Positions 42,062 to 51,914 of a stretch of 64,000 bases of DNA are shown here, piece by piece. Origin of the DNA: Ariolimax columbianus (taxonomy: Eukaryota; Mollusca; Gastropoda; Stylommatophora; Arionidae). How positions within the stretch are numbered: position 1 is the stretch's first letter; the number at the start of each line of letters is the position of its first letter. A program made the position numbers and the translations under genes. The stretch lies in NCBI GenBank assembly GCA_036924085.1, contig JAVGWX010000003.1, forward strand, positions 116,991,264-117,055,263, given 5' to 3'. The notes beneath the pieces were generated by a model. The model was not told where the DNA came from, made no database searches, and worked only from the letters and a program-made list of their open reading frames with translations.

Positions 42062-42490
42062 TTTGCGCGCTGAAAAGGCGTTTCGTGACGGGTTGTAGTA
42101 GCTTTCCTCACATTTGGAGACTGATGATCAAGGTAGACCTTGGTCCTCCAGGCGTTACGTGACGGGTTGTAGTAGCTTTCTTCACATCTCGAGACTGATG
42201 ATCAAGGTAGACCTAGGTCCTCCAGGCGTAACGTGACGGGTTGTAGTAGCTTTCTTCACATCTCGAGACTGATGATCAAGGTAGACCTAGGTCCTCCAGG
42301 CGTTTCGTGACGGGTTGTAGTAGCTTTCTTCACATCTCGAGACTGATGATCAAGGTAGACCTAGGTCCTCCAGGCGTTTCGCTTAACTTCATCTGCGTGA
42401 CGCTCACTACAACGGCGAACACATTGAATCTTATTTTGTTAACCAGACTGCCATGAAAACAGTCTGTTTCTAGAGAAACTCTACATGGAA
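42062..42490 (+). repeat. Dispersed repeat family F, copy 3, with internal 74-bp array
   Basis: The flanks match other F copies: TGAAAAGGCGTTTCGTGACG at the start, and CTTCATCTGCGTGACGCTCA and GCCATGAAAACAGTCTGTTT after the array. The segment amplified here (first half) is not the segment amplified in F copy 1 (near the 3' end). Its 3' end is truncated relative to copy 2. Confidence 0.8.
42077..42372. repeat. Minisatellite, 74-bp unit, 4 copies, inside repeat F
   Basis: GGCGT anchors at 42,077, 42,151, 42,225, 42,299 and 42,373 give four exact 74-bp steps. Units are nearly identical, with GACTGATGATCAAGGTAGAC in each. F copy 2 has a single equivalent segment. Confidence 0.96.
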
Positions 42491-42719
42491 GAGAGATTCT
42501 AAAATAAGATGGTTTGGCAATTTAACGAAAATCCAACCTTACGTATATATTCCTTTTCTCTGTCAAACCTCCAGCCTTTTGTTTAAAGAAATAATTCCCA
42601 GTTTTTGTAACTCTTGTCTTAAGCTTGCTTAAGTTTGATATTATTTACATATATGTTTAAGTGGACCTGATGTTTAACTTATCTTCACAGTTTACGTCTT
42701 GGATGTGCTCGAACTCATA

Positions 42720-43155
42720 TTGTATTTTTCCAAGAAATGACTTTCCTGTGATTTACAGTCTCTCCTTCCTCGTATTTTAGGCTTTCGATGTCTTCAAAGA
42801 ACTTTATGTATGAGTTGAGTTCTTCGTATGTTTAATTCGACTTCCGGTGTTGCAATTTGAATGGATTATGTTACTCTATGTAACAATTTAACAGCAATAT
42901 AGAAAGTACACATCCATGTCCTAGTTCTGTAGTTATTTCAAAATCATATGTGACTACATCTGTTGTTTTGGTTACATTTATATTCATATGGTATAATACT
43001 CAAAGTAGTTGTCCTTGTATACCATCATCTTCTACAATTGTCCATAGTGTCCTTTCAATTCTATCAATTTTCTTCAGATTCTGATCTAAAACAGATATTT
43101 TACAAGGCTTAGTATGTACTATTGTTCTTTTGCGTATTTGTCTTTCAGGTGGTAA
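42720..43155 (-). mobile_element. LINE RT fragment (minus)
   Basis: The minus-strand frame (with stops) reads KKIDRIERTLWTIVEDDGIQ, GQLL*VLYHMNINVTKTTDV and VTYDFEITTELGHGCVLSIL, like the middle RT blocks ending in the QGC.LSPLLFN region. The TTD(A/V)VTY and HGCVLS features closely resemble the plus-strand fragment at 41,330, so both probably derive from one family. Confidence 0.72.
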
Positions 43156-43156
43156 C

Positions 43157-43290
43157 GACATCCGTACATCCCATTGATAGACATCCGTACATCCAATTGA
43201 AAGACATCCGTACATCCAATTGAAAGACATCCGTACATTCCACTGAAAGACATACGTTCATCTTATTGAAAGACATCCGTACATCCCATT
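43157..43290. repeat. 22-bp tandem repeat, 6 copies
   Basis: GACATCCGTACATCC units with (A/C)ATTGAAA spacers, each 22 bp. They directly adjoin the N-terminal side of the minus-strand RT fragment. Confidence 0.93.
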
Positions 43291-43957
43291 TCCTTACAGA
43301 AAACAAATTATCTTTGTTTAGTTAAGGCTGAACTACTAGCCTTATTACTGACTTGCGATATACCCTCTACAAGCTTGTGTGTTTCAGGAGGCGAAGCTGC
43401 AGCACAGTGAATGATCTGACAGTAGCAAGCGTGCCCATAGCTGGCTGTCTGCGTCAGGGTTAGCGAAGGAGAACTGACGTAATCCCTACTCCGTCTTCAA
43501 GGGGTGTTCATGGAAACACCCAAGTGTCAAAATGCATCCTGGCTAAGAGAAAAGAGATTGCAGGGAGCAGCTAAACCAATATAAAAAAAACCAGCTGCAA
43601 CAGGATGTATCAAGCCGAAAGTCGCAGTTATCGAAGCTTCACTGTAAATTACGACATATCAGAATGTTTTTGTTTTTTTCAGGAACGCCTGAGAACTAGA
43701 ACAATAAGAAAAAGCAAAAGAAGAAGAAGAACTATGGTTACGTCTAATTAGAAAGCACGATACGTAGAAATATCTATGTTGAACGGCAAAACAATAAAGA
43801 TACTTTATCTCTACCATCATAATACGGATTAAAGTGAACAAAAGAAATAATAAAGTGCACATGGGAACTATAGATATAGAACGTAGTGATATCCTTAACA
43901 AGTAAATAAGTTATTTTAATAAAACCACCAATAGAAACCACAAAGGTCGATCATTAT
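43291..43957. other. No gene recognised
   Basis: Contains a moderately GC-rich stretch (43,385-43,640) that looks like a dispersed repeat, with no second copy in this window. No coding similarity. Confidence 0.45.
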
Positions 43958-44247
43958 CATGTAGCATGTTCATGACAAAACGTCGCTCTCATAACAGCCA
44001 TTTTTAAGGGACGGCGTGGCCTAGTCGTCAAGTGGCACATCTCACAACCAGAAGGTACTGGGTTCGATCCCCATCACAGCTGCGGCCGTTACCCCGGGGA
44101 AGCAAACCCTTAGAAAATGCAGGAGGATGCAGACCATTTCACAAAATGCAAGCCGAATTCGGAAATAAGAAACGCAGTGCAATGCACACCGCCTTGGGTA
44201 ATAACGAAATAAAGCGAACGCAAAAATAAATAAAAAATAAATAATAA
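43958..44247 (+). mobile_element. SINE family A, copy 2, next to a SINE J fragment
   Basis: The body at 44,007-44,247 matches SINE A copy 1, with box A-like TGGCCTAGTCG and box B GGTTCGATCCCC (44,060-44,071). The central module is deleted after GCCGAATTCGG, and the tail is a (AAATA)n run. Before it, 43,958-44,005 matches the 3' end of SINE J. No TSD is clear. Confidence 0.85.
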
Positions 44248-44439
44248 GCATAGTGTTAGATTATTTGCTGTTCTCGGTAAAGGTGAGGCAATCTATATTA
44301 TTTACCGACACGATCTAGTCAATTCTCAACTATAAATGAATATCTGGCCTACTTTTAGGGAAAGAAAAGCAGGGAGGAATGAACAAAAAAATCACAGCCA
44401 TTTGATGGGAATTTCCATTAGAGGTAAGTCTACTCGCCT

Positions 44440-44600
44440 CGCCGGTTCATGTTTTGGGTGTCTTTCATATCTTGTGTCCGTGTACGTCTTGGTCTGACTC
44501 TGCGTCGTCTTCCTGGAACAATGCCCTCCAGAACTGCTTTTTCGAGTCCGTTATGGCGCTTGATGTGGCCGACAAAACTCAGTTTGCTCTGTTATGTTCT
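44440..44600 (-). mobile_element. LINE RT extreme C-terminal fragment
   Basis: The minus strand reads LSFVGHIKRHNGLEKAVLEG and IVPGRRRRVRPRRT, a FFGHVKRHNGLEK..MEG...GRR.RGRPR tail of RTE-like RTs. It is open over about 50 codons. It directly follows the end of a different LINE (44,609). Confidence 0.82.
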
Positions 44601-44608
44601 GTTCTGTA

Positions 44609-45835
44609 CTAGGAGTCGACTTCACTGCACTCCGAGCAAACACATAGGTGCTCAGTCTCTGTCAGCAGATGGCGCAAAGTGTGGATGCAGATGGTGCCTG
44701 TAGCCTGTTGGTTGTACACCTTCCTGCTTCGTCCTCTCAAATTCTCTGATCCACTGAATCCTAATTTGATTCCAAAGTGCAGCAGCATGTGTCTTGCAGA
44801 CTCATCCAAAGCAGTGTCATTTTCTAGCAGGTGGTCCTTGATAATTTTCACTATGTCACCGTTATCCATGTCCGCAGTGCCTGTTATGGGTGCGTGGGAC
44901 GCCAAAAAATCAGCTCGCTCGTTGCCCGGAACCCCAGCATGACCAGGACAGTAGATCCACACCAGCCCCTGTAGTTTTGAGGTCTCCAGCGCTGCTATCC
45001 ACTCATGTCGTAGCCACACATTCTGCACCTTCCGAAGTACTGTTCGGGAGTCTGACACGATGACTGCTCCTGTTGAAGATTTCTCAGACAGCCACCTCAG
45101 AGCTTCTGTCACCGCCTCCATCTCCATTCTCATACTTGATGTGGTAGTTTCGTATGCGCCACTTTGGTCAGCAACGATCCGGTCTCTTATTCTAGCCGAG
45201 AAATCCCACCCTGATGTCCCACTACTTTGCACCGACATATCAGTGTATATGATGGTATCACGTTCATGCATGGTGGCGCCTATCAGCCGGTTGACTTCGA
45301 GCTTTGTCTGGCTGTTTCGCCCCTTCCTACATTCACTGCCCATGCTAATGATGACCGTGTGGTACTCTGTTAGTGTATCCCCTGTGTGGACCCATACCTC
45401 TCCCTTGACCATCGTCTCGACTGCATTCACCTCTCCTATAGTACGTTCTGCCTGTGCCATCCATGACATCCCTTTATGCCTGGATGTTACTGACGGTAGT
45501 CCCATCATGTACCTCATCTGTATTATCGGGGTATCTCTGGTGCAACCCAACACGAGCCGCATTCCTTCATTTTGGATTCGTCTCAGCCGTCCACACTGTG
45601 ATCTTGATAGGGTGAGCATACCCAATCCATAATCAATGACCGAGAGAATCAACTGGCGATAGAGTATGAATAGCAGCCGTTGTTCCAAGTTGGCAGCTAC
45701 CATTGTCTTGAGTGCACCCAGTCCTCTCTTGCATCTTTGTATCATTTGGTCGACGTGGTACTTGTACAACAGGTTGCGGTCAAATGTTATTTCGAGATAT
45801 TTCAACCTGTCGCTTCTGTCTATGACAGCCATCAA
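44609..45835 (-). CDS. LINE ORF2 C-terminal part: RT thumb and RNase H domain (408 codons)
   Basis: An open frame of 408 codons on the minus strand carries the end of a non-LTR reverse transcriptase and an RNase H domain. Residues 1-130 match the RT thumb (YLEITFDRNL, then ILSVIDYGLGML). Residues 190-320 are RNase H: YTDMS with D199, a MRMEMEA acidic stretch (E238/E240), VSDS with D262, and CPGHAGVPGNERADFL with D309. All catalytic-type acidic residues are present. RNase H places it in the I/R1/Jockey-like group. The catalytic RT box lies upstream in another frame (45,780-46,110), so a frameshift separates the parts. The copy is 5' truncated, and the ATG is only the first in the open stretch. 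It is likely inactive, though this domain is well preserved. Confidence 0.9.
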   Translation of the reverse strand: MMAVIDRSDRLKYLEITFDRNLLYKYHVDQMIQRCKRGLGALKTMVAANLEQRLLFILYRQLILSVIDYGLGMLTLSRSQCGRLRRIQNEGMRLVLGCTRDTPIIQMRYMMGLPSVTSRHKGMSWMAQAERTIGEVNAVETMVKGEVWVHTGDTLTEYHTVIISMGSECRKGRNSQTKLEVNRLIGATMHERDTIIYTDMSVQSSGTSGWDFSARIRDRIVADQSGAYETTTSSMRMEMEAVTEALRWLSEKSSTGAVIVSDSRTVLRKVQNVWLRHEWIAALETSKLQGLVWIYCPGHAGVPGNERADFLASHAPITGTADMDNGDIVKIIKDHLLENDTALDESARHMLLHFGIKLGFSGSENLRGRSRKVYNQQATGTICIHTLRHLLTETEHLCVCSECSEVDS

Positions 45836-46110
45836 ATGTGATGCCAGGGAGGTTGTCTTTCACGATGCAGTTGTTCAATGAACACCACATCACACTGGCC
45901 TTGTTTGGATTAATCTGTGCACTGGAGTCTCTACCCCACTTTGAGATCGCCTGCAAGGTGTCTTGAATATCACTAACCATTTCACGCCTATCAGAACCAG
46001 TCCTGTAGATTAGGATATCATCCGCGAATGTCAACGTCCGCCCTAGCTGTGTTGGTTGCATGTTGGCCACTGTTAATGTGTAAATGTTGAACAGCACAAA
46101 TCGGACACAC
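45780..46110 (-). pseudogene. LINE RT catalytic region, frameshifted from the following ORF
   Basis: The minus strand reads FNIYTLTVANMQ, LGRTLTFADDILIYRTGSDR and ISKWGRDSSAQINPNKAS, the FNIYT, FADD and K..V blocks of the RT. The FADD aspartates are intact. The reading frame shifts near 45,800-45,830 relative to the 408-codon ORF. Upstream of about 46,110 the similarity stops (5' truncation). Confidence 0.85.
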
Positions 46111-46394
46111 AGCGTGGTTTATAATCCTGTTCTCAGATTCGCAGGATAGCTTTATTTGTTATTGTCTTTACCCAACATATTTTGAGGATTCTTTTCTAGC
46201 ATTTTGACTCGAAAGCACAGATCTTTATTATTAATATTTGTGTGAGTGTCCATGTCGCGCTTTTGTACGTTGCCAGCGAGAAAAACGCATGTTCTGAGGA
46301 TCTTAAACGTTAATTCTTTGTTAGTATTGTGCCACACATTTTGCATACTATTCAGTTTCTACTTCGCTATCGACAATCGTCTCCTTATTCCCCT

Positions 46395-46632
46395 TGTAAA
46401 GGCTGACTAAGGAGAAGGGATCCAAGAGGGAATGCTAACCCGGTACTCAAAAAATGCTTGCTGAAGTCGGATATGTTGGACTGAAAGGTGCAAATATCGC
46501 AGTCAAGCTGTAAACTACGACACAGTGCATTCCGTTCTCTGGACTACATTCTGCTACTTAAGCCCTTTCAGGGTTTGGTAGCGGGAGATTGAGAACGAAC
46601 GAAGACGAAGAAAAAGAAGAAGAAGAAGAAGA
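46395..46632 (+). mobile_element. SINE-like family B, copy 3
   Basis: The central module at 46,451-46,488 (GCTGAAGTCGGATATGTTGG), then GGTGCAAATATCGCAGTCAA, GCATTCCGTTCTCTGG, the GGTAGCGGGAGATTGAGAAC end, and a GAAGAAGAAG tail at 46,606-46,632. It matches B copies 1 and 2 on the other strand. The start near 46,395 is less certain, and no TSD was found. Confidence 0.82.
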
Positions 46633-46802
46633 TTACTTAGTGACTAACTAGTAAAATTCAATAGATCACATCTGAATTGGTAGGCAGTGTCTAACTATAA
46701 TGTGACTTGAGCGCTTGATTGTCGCTGGAAAGATACACATATAATCACCCAACTGCCAATAGGTACCTAACTTACTGTTATAGACGGTAATTGTCTTATC
46801 CC

Positions 46803-46857
46803 TACATGAAATCTTCTTCTTCTTCCTCTTCGTACTTCTTCTTCGTACATGAAATCT
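46803..46857 (-). mobile_element. Tail-only retroposon insertion with 12-bp TSD
   Basis: A 31-bp insert at 46,815-46,845 is flanked by perfect TACATGAAATCT copies at 46,803-46,814 and 46,846-46,857. On the minus strand the insert reads as a short GTACGAAGAGG-type stretch within GAA repeats, like the very 3' end of the RNase H LINE/SINE B tails. It looks like a retroposition event that stopped after copying only the tail. Confidence 0.75.
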
Positions 46858-47834
46858 AAGACTTAGTGTTCTACTGTTTCTGTGTTTGTCCTAAAAAGGA
46901 GGTTTTGTTAAGTTAGTCCATAGTTTATAGTTAGGCTTTGATATATGCCACATTTTGGCTTGACAAGTCAGGATTTAGCACGACATTTGTGTGACCTGCT
47001 TTGCCTTCCCTTTTCGATCCCTATTCTCTCAGCTAAGCTGCATGGTTTCCAGGGCCACAACTCTTATTCATTGACTCTGGTGCAACAGAGAACTGTAAGT
47101 CAGCTCACTACTGCTGCGTCTTCGGTACCAATACTGAGTATAATAAAGTTTCTTGCACTTCATCCTCGACAGCAATATCTTTTATGTTCTAACCTTTTCT
47201 ACCATGTTTTTTTTTCCAAATACAACCAGCTGTAATAGTCTAACCACACTATGCACTAATGTGCCCTATCCACGTCAGTGATACCGTACTACCCACACTA
47301 CAGGTGTCACAGTTTTAAAATTTCAGAACCGTAACTTGGAGTTTCCGCATTACTTGCCAATTTTCAATTGAAACGCATGTAACAGATTGGAATTATTCCG
47401 TTGCAAAGCGACCTCCATGGATTACTTTATTAACGAACCTGTACTTATAAAGTCCCCTGGGTCAGTCTGTTCCTCTTGTCATGAGCTAACTTATCAATCA
47501 TATATCATATGTAATGTATCACCCGCAACTCGGATTAATTGTGATTGAAAATTAGATTTCAGTAGTGCTGATGTTGTCGCTATCAGATTGCGCTCACTTG
47601 ATAAACTGATGTGGGGTTACTTTTTTCTATCAATTTTATTTCCAGAGTTAATGAATCATGTGCAAAACCTGGAATTATGTCATTAAATGCAAGGGGTTAT
47701 ACCACATAGAGGATCAAAAATTCAAAGATCATGTGTACTCTATGGGAAATATTATATTTTCCAGCTACCTTCCATATATAAATAGTTTTCATTGTCATAA
47801 ATCTTCATACTATCAAAATTATTTTCAATCTTTA
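46858..47834. other. No feature recognised
   Basis: AT-rich sequence. The ORF at 46,945-47,235 has no recognisable domain. Confidence 0.5.
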
Positions 47835-48262
47835 ATATCAATGTGTGAGACATGGACAGTTACAGCTGACCTTCAACGAAGGATTCAGGCCTTGGAGATG
47901 AGATGTTTCCGAAAACTTGTAAACGTCACGTACAAAGATCGTACAATAGAATTACAACGGCAATAGGGCCTTTCGAAGATCTCTTGGCAACTGTCAAAAG
48001 AAGGAAACTCACTTGGTACGGTCACATATCGAGATCAAATGGTCTTACAAACACAATCCTCCACGGGAAGGTGCATGGCAGACGACGAAGAGGCCGGCCC
48101 AAAAAGAGATGGGAGGACAACATAAAAGAATGGACCAGTCTCCGACCAGAAGAGTCACAGGCAGCGGCATCTGACAGAGAGGGATGGCGTGGAGTTGTGA
48201 GGATGTCTTCATGTGTGCCCCAACGACCTCACCGGTAACGGGATGACCTGACCTGACCTGAA
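47835..48262 (+). mobile_element. LINE RT C-terminal fragment with CTGAC-type tail
   Basis: CETWTVTADLQRRIQALEMR and CFRKLVNVTYKDR in one frame, then AIGPFEDLLATVKRRKLTWY, GHISRSNGL, GRRRRGRPKKRWEDNIKEWT and VPQRPHR in another. It ends in GATGACCTGACCTGACCTGA. This family is shared with 60,825-61,740. A single frameshift near 47,945 breaks an otherwise open sequence. Confidence 0.9.
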
Positions 48263-48694
48263 TATCAACAATTTACAATTTTAGTTTCCAGCTAAACAAG
48301 GAGTGTGTAATTAAACTTAAATATCTTCTTGTGTACGTACGTGTCTCATCCAATCTATGTTTGGTCACTCAGTCGGTATAATTGTGTCTGAAATGTCTTA
48401 AAGCAATGAAAGTGAATAATAAAATATATCAGTCTTCTTTTTAATATTTTGGTCACAGGTCTTGACAAAAGTGCTTCCCAATATGATACAGATAATGAAT
48501 CACAGATGTCAATGATATCTCACTATATCCACCCTTCACCTTCCTAATCTCCACCTTTCTCTGCAACACATCGTGCATTTTTTTTTTTAAACTTGCACGC
48601 ACAATGAGGTTGTGCTACATAACCTATTTCACATTAATAACAGAACAAAATTATGTATGGTATTATTATTAAATATGGGACATTTTATGCGAGT
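48263..48694. other. No feature recognised
   Basis: AT-rich sequence without notable structure. Confidence 0.5.
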
Positions 48695-48815
48695 CTGTAA
48701 ATGGTAACTTGTAGAGCACTTGCTTTTCACTGTAAAGGTACGGGATTAAACTTCCTTTATCGACACGATACAGTCGACATAATTGTAAATCGGTACCTTG
48801 TTTATTGCCGAAGAA
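48695..48815 (+). mobile_element. SINE-like family H, copy 1 (tRNA-related head)
   Basis: TTGTAGAGCACTTGCTTTTC and GGATTAAACTTCC resemble box A and box B of a tRNA, followed by ATCGACACGATACAGTCGAC. A related stretch is at 60,232-60,345. It is short, with no tail or TSD. Confidence 0.6.
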
Positions 48816-49254
48816 AGAAATGCAGGAAGAAAGAAATTGTTCACAAGTTAGTTTTCTTTCCACTTATGTCGTTAACTGTCCACTCCGCTTCACAAACACA
48901 CCACCGCCTCGAACAATAGTCTCTAACACGTCATCCCTGACAGCAGTGTTTGCTATGCGCCTACATTAGAACTACATATTATATTTAACATGAATTCACT
49001 ACTCTTCTTAATTTGCGGTCGATGCTGTGGTTCAGTCGTTAACTTTAAAATGTCATTATAAACGTCGCATATTTTCTTTTGCAGGTCTGTTTCTGCACTG
49101 TCTAAGAACTCGGAACATTATCTAGCACAGATACGTGATGACCAATGACATTGCGTACTTCGTTACCTTTTTTTTTTTTGGACACATACTCTTATTGTCA
49201 GCTAGCATGTACCAAGATTAACAATGGTATTGCAAAAAATTACTTTTTTCATGT
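48816..49254. other. No feature recognised
   Basis: Unique-looking sequence with a T run near 49,170-49,181. Confidence 0.45.
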
Positions 49255-49590
49255 GATATAGGAGGTCGCTGTAGTCGGGGTTAAGGCACTTGCCTCTCAC
49301 GGTCATGAACAGAAACGGTGGGCGATCTAACCCCGCAAGTTTCAAGCGACCCTTGGTCTCACGTAAAGGAGGACCAGAGTGCCTGCATCCCATCCCGAGC
49401 TACCTCCAGTCATTTCGACAAATAGTCTTGGAACTGATCCAAGATAACTCGGGAGTGAGATTTATGATCAGCGCATATTCTTTCTCACTATATCACTATG
49501 ATCATCATACAGCGTACATCACATTATTAAGACAAAACCGTCTGTTGTTGTGGTCATCATCGCTTCACGATGGGCAATACTGTTTTTATT
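49255..49590 (+). mobile_element. SINE-like family E, copy 1
   Basis: The head is tRNA-like: CGCTGTAGTCGGGGTTAAGG and GGGCGATCTAACCCC. The body matches 29,264-29,528 (CCGCAAGTTTCAAGCGACCC, AGCTACCTCCAGTCATTTCG, TTTCTCACTATATC, then CATCATCGCTTCACGATGGG). The second half is also shared with repeat X. Confidence 0.72.
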
Positions 49591-50052
49591 TTTTATCTCA
49601 TAAATATGTAGGAAAGTTGGTATTTCTCAAAGCTGAAAAAGTTCAAATTTAATGTAAGAAAAAGGTGTCATTCACAGTAAAGCTTTTAACAACACTACTG
49701 TCAGTGGAAGTGTAGCCTTTCTTACGTTTTGTCGAGTTTGGTGAAGTAGTTAATGATGCTGAGACCAATTATTTAACTCACTCGAGATGTAGACCGGTTT
49801 GAAATAACAATGGCCATTGTAACCTTTCATTCATGTAACCAAAAAAATGGCTAACGCAGACTGTGCATGGAGGCCAGCAACCTCATGATGTAACAATATT
49901 GCAGCATTAACTGTGTGTGATCGATTACACTATTCCTGAAAAACTGTAGTGGTGATCATATGCTTCCCACGCATTTATTTGAAAAATTAAAGAAAGAATG
50001 AATACAATTATTTACATGACGAAAGTCATTAAATGTTTAGCTCAAGCGTTAA
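49591..50052. other. No feature recognised
   Basis: AT-rich sequence without identifiable content. Confidence 0.5.
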
Positions 50053-50400
50053 TCTTCTTCTTCGTACGCTGTCAGAGGTCGACTTCAATTTGTTCAAATT
50101 AACTATCGATCATCCTGAGGCTGTTAACACTGCCAAATAGTTTGTCTAGTGTTTGCAATGGTCATGACTGCATGCGCTTTTTCTGGTCCTCGTATGTCGG
50201 GTAATTTTGAACAGATGTTTAGGGGTCATTTTCCCGGAACCATTCGTCAGTTTATTGAATAGATGGTACCTCAGTATGTTGTGGCCTGTACGGATTCTGA
50301 AAGCCACCAAGTGCTCTTTTTGGTTCAACTGGTGATAAGCATAATTTATTGTGTATCCAGTATGCTCCGTTTCCTATCTGTCCACAAAAAGCACTAATTA
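50053..50400 (-). mobile_element. RNase H LINE 3' fragment, same family as 57,066-58,310
   Basis: The minus strand reads GYTINYAYHQLNQKEHLVAF, RIRTGHNILRYHLFNKL and KLFGSVNSLRM, close to GYTKNDAYYQLNRREQVVVF, RLRTGHNRLRYHLFNKL and LYGSGDSLRM at 57 kb. The zinc-finger-like cysteines are lost. It ends in CAGCGTACGAAGAAGAAG. It is a decayed 5'-truncated copy. Confidence 0.85.
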
Positions 50401-50733
50401 AGATTTGGTTACTTTGAGCAAAGTTGTTGAAGCTCCTCCAATTCTCTAAATGCCATGAAGTCTGAAATGAACCAGCATGTTAGAGGTTTCTCATAATTTC
50501 TCAGTAACCACTTGTAAATGATGGTAGTAGCCTAGGTCACCAACGGCCAGGACAACGCTAGAGATAACATCTGCTCTTCATTGGTGTTGGTTCTGTATTA
50601 GAGTCATTTAAGTCTGCCGTAATGTCCGTCAAATTAGAAGCATTGCATGAACTGTAGATAGTGGAGTAGGTTGTTGACGCATTCAGCAGATAGGAAGAGG
50701 AAAAAAACGTATGCAAGCAGTGTCAGATGTGTC

Positions 50734-50774
<41 letters not shown>

Positions 50775-50781
50775 GAGAGAA

Positions 50782-50812
<31 letters not shown>

Positions 50813-51400
50813 GAGAATGAAATAGAAATGCTCAGTAAAGAAATGTTGAGCGAGCGGAAACCGAATAACCTTGCTATGAATTATGAATGTTCCTGATATT
50901 GGAACTGTCGAAGCGCAAATCAACGTGCAGTTCTCCTTCAAAAAAGAATGGTCTAAAACGTGGACAAGTTCATGATTGAGTAAACAAGCTTAACAGAAAT
51001 TCTTCCCGTCAAATGCCCAGGCAACAAATGTATCCCCGGTCCCATGAGGACCAACTAATCGCTGCTAGGCGCTATGTGTGCGTGTGCGTTCGCGTGCGCG
51101 CGCGCGTGTGTGTAGTTAAATTTTTGATGAAATGTTTACACACAAGTTAATGAAACAATGTGTAAACCAAAACTATTAATAGTAAAACGGTTTCCTACAC
51201 GCTCCAATTCTTTCCTGTTAGCAAACTTGTTTATAAGCTCACTTGTTGTGAGATACGCCCCTGTTCCTCCATTTACCCAAGTTATGTATATACAACTTAT
51301 TTCTTCGACAGAGCACCGGAGGTAATGCGCAACATCATATTGGAGCGTTTGCGAGGAAGAACATCAGCACTGCAACAAAGGGGAACTGAAATACATACAT
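50401..51400. other. No gene; (GA)n and an alternating CG/TG tract
   Basis: A (GA)n tract lies at 50,738-50,816 and an alternating purine-pyrimidine tract at 51,074-51,112. No protein-coding similarity. Confidence 0.7.
51074..51112. repeat. Alternating purine-pyrimidine tract (TG/CG)n
   Basis: ATGTGTGCGTGTGCG, then one TT break, then CGCGTGCGCGCGCGCGTG and more. Long CG/TG alternation of this kind favours Z-DNA in vitro. It stands out in an AT-rich region. Confidence 0.85.
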
Positions 51401-51644
51401 GGGGACGAAGTGAGCTAGTGGTTCAGTAACACGGCTCAAAACTCGAAGGTGCTGGGTTCGACCCCCATCACAGCACCGGCAGTTACCCCAGGGAAGCAAA
51501 CCATTAGAAAATGCAGTAGGAAGCATACTCTTACATACAATTCATGCTGAAGTCGGATGCACTGGGCCGAAAGGGGCAAAATAAAAACCATAGTGCAACG
51601 CACACCACCTAGGGAAATAGAGAAATAAGGCAACCGGAAAAAAA
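51401..51644 (+). mobile_element. SINE family A, copy 3
   Basis: Complete-looking copy: box A TGAGCTAGTGG at 51,411 (decayed), box B GGTTCGACCCC at 51,455-51,465, central module 51,546-51,582, and a GGAAAAAAA tail. No convincing TSD. Confidence 0.9.
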
Positions 51645-51830
51645 CATTTTTTTTTTAATAGTAATTAATTCACCTTTATAACATAACAATGCGTACCAAA
51701 CCATGATGTTTTGTATTACTTACACAGTATTAGTAATGTAATGAGATTTTCTGTTGTACTACTCTTACGTGCATTTTATAATAAAATGCTCTTACTTTAT
51801 GACAGTCCCTCATGTGTGGATATACATTTA

Positions 51831-51870
51831 TACACACACACACACATGTGTATATATATATATATATATG
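51831..51870. repeat. (CA)n-(TA)n microsatellite
   Basis: ACACACACACACATGTGTATATATATA: CA then TA dinucleotides with a small palindrome at the junction. Confidence 0.92.
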
Positions 51871-51914
51871 GAAACTATTGGATAGAGAGACAATTCTGAC
51901 AGTCTGAATAGAAA

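Noticed and set aside
45060..45632. 190-codon plus-strand ORF
   Set aside because: It is antisense to the 408-codon RT/RNase H frame and has no recognisable domain.
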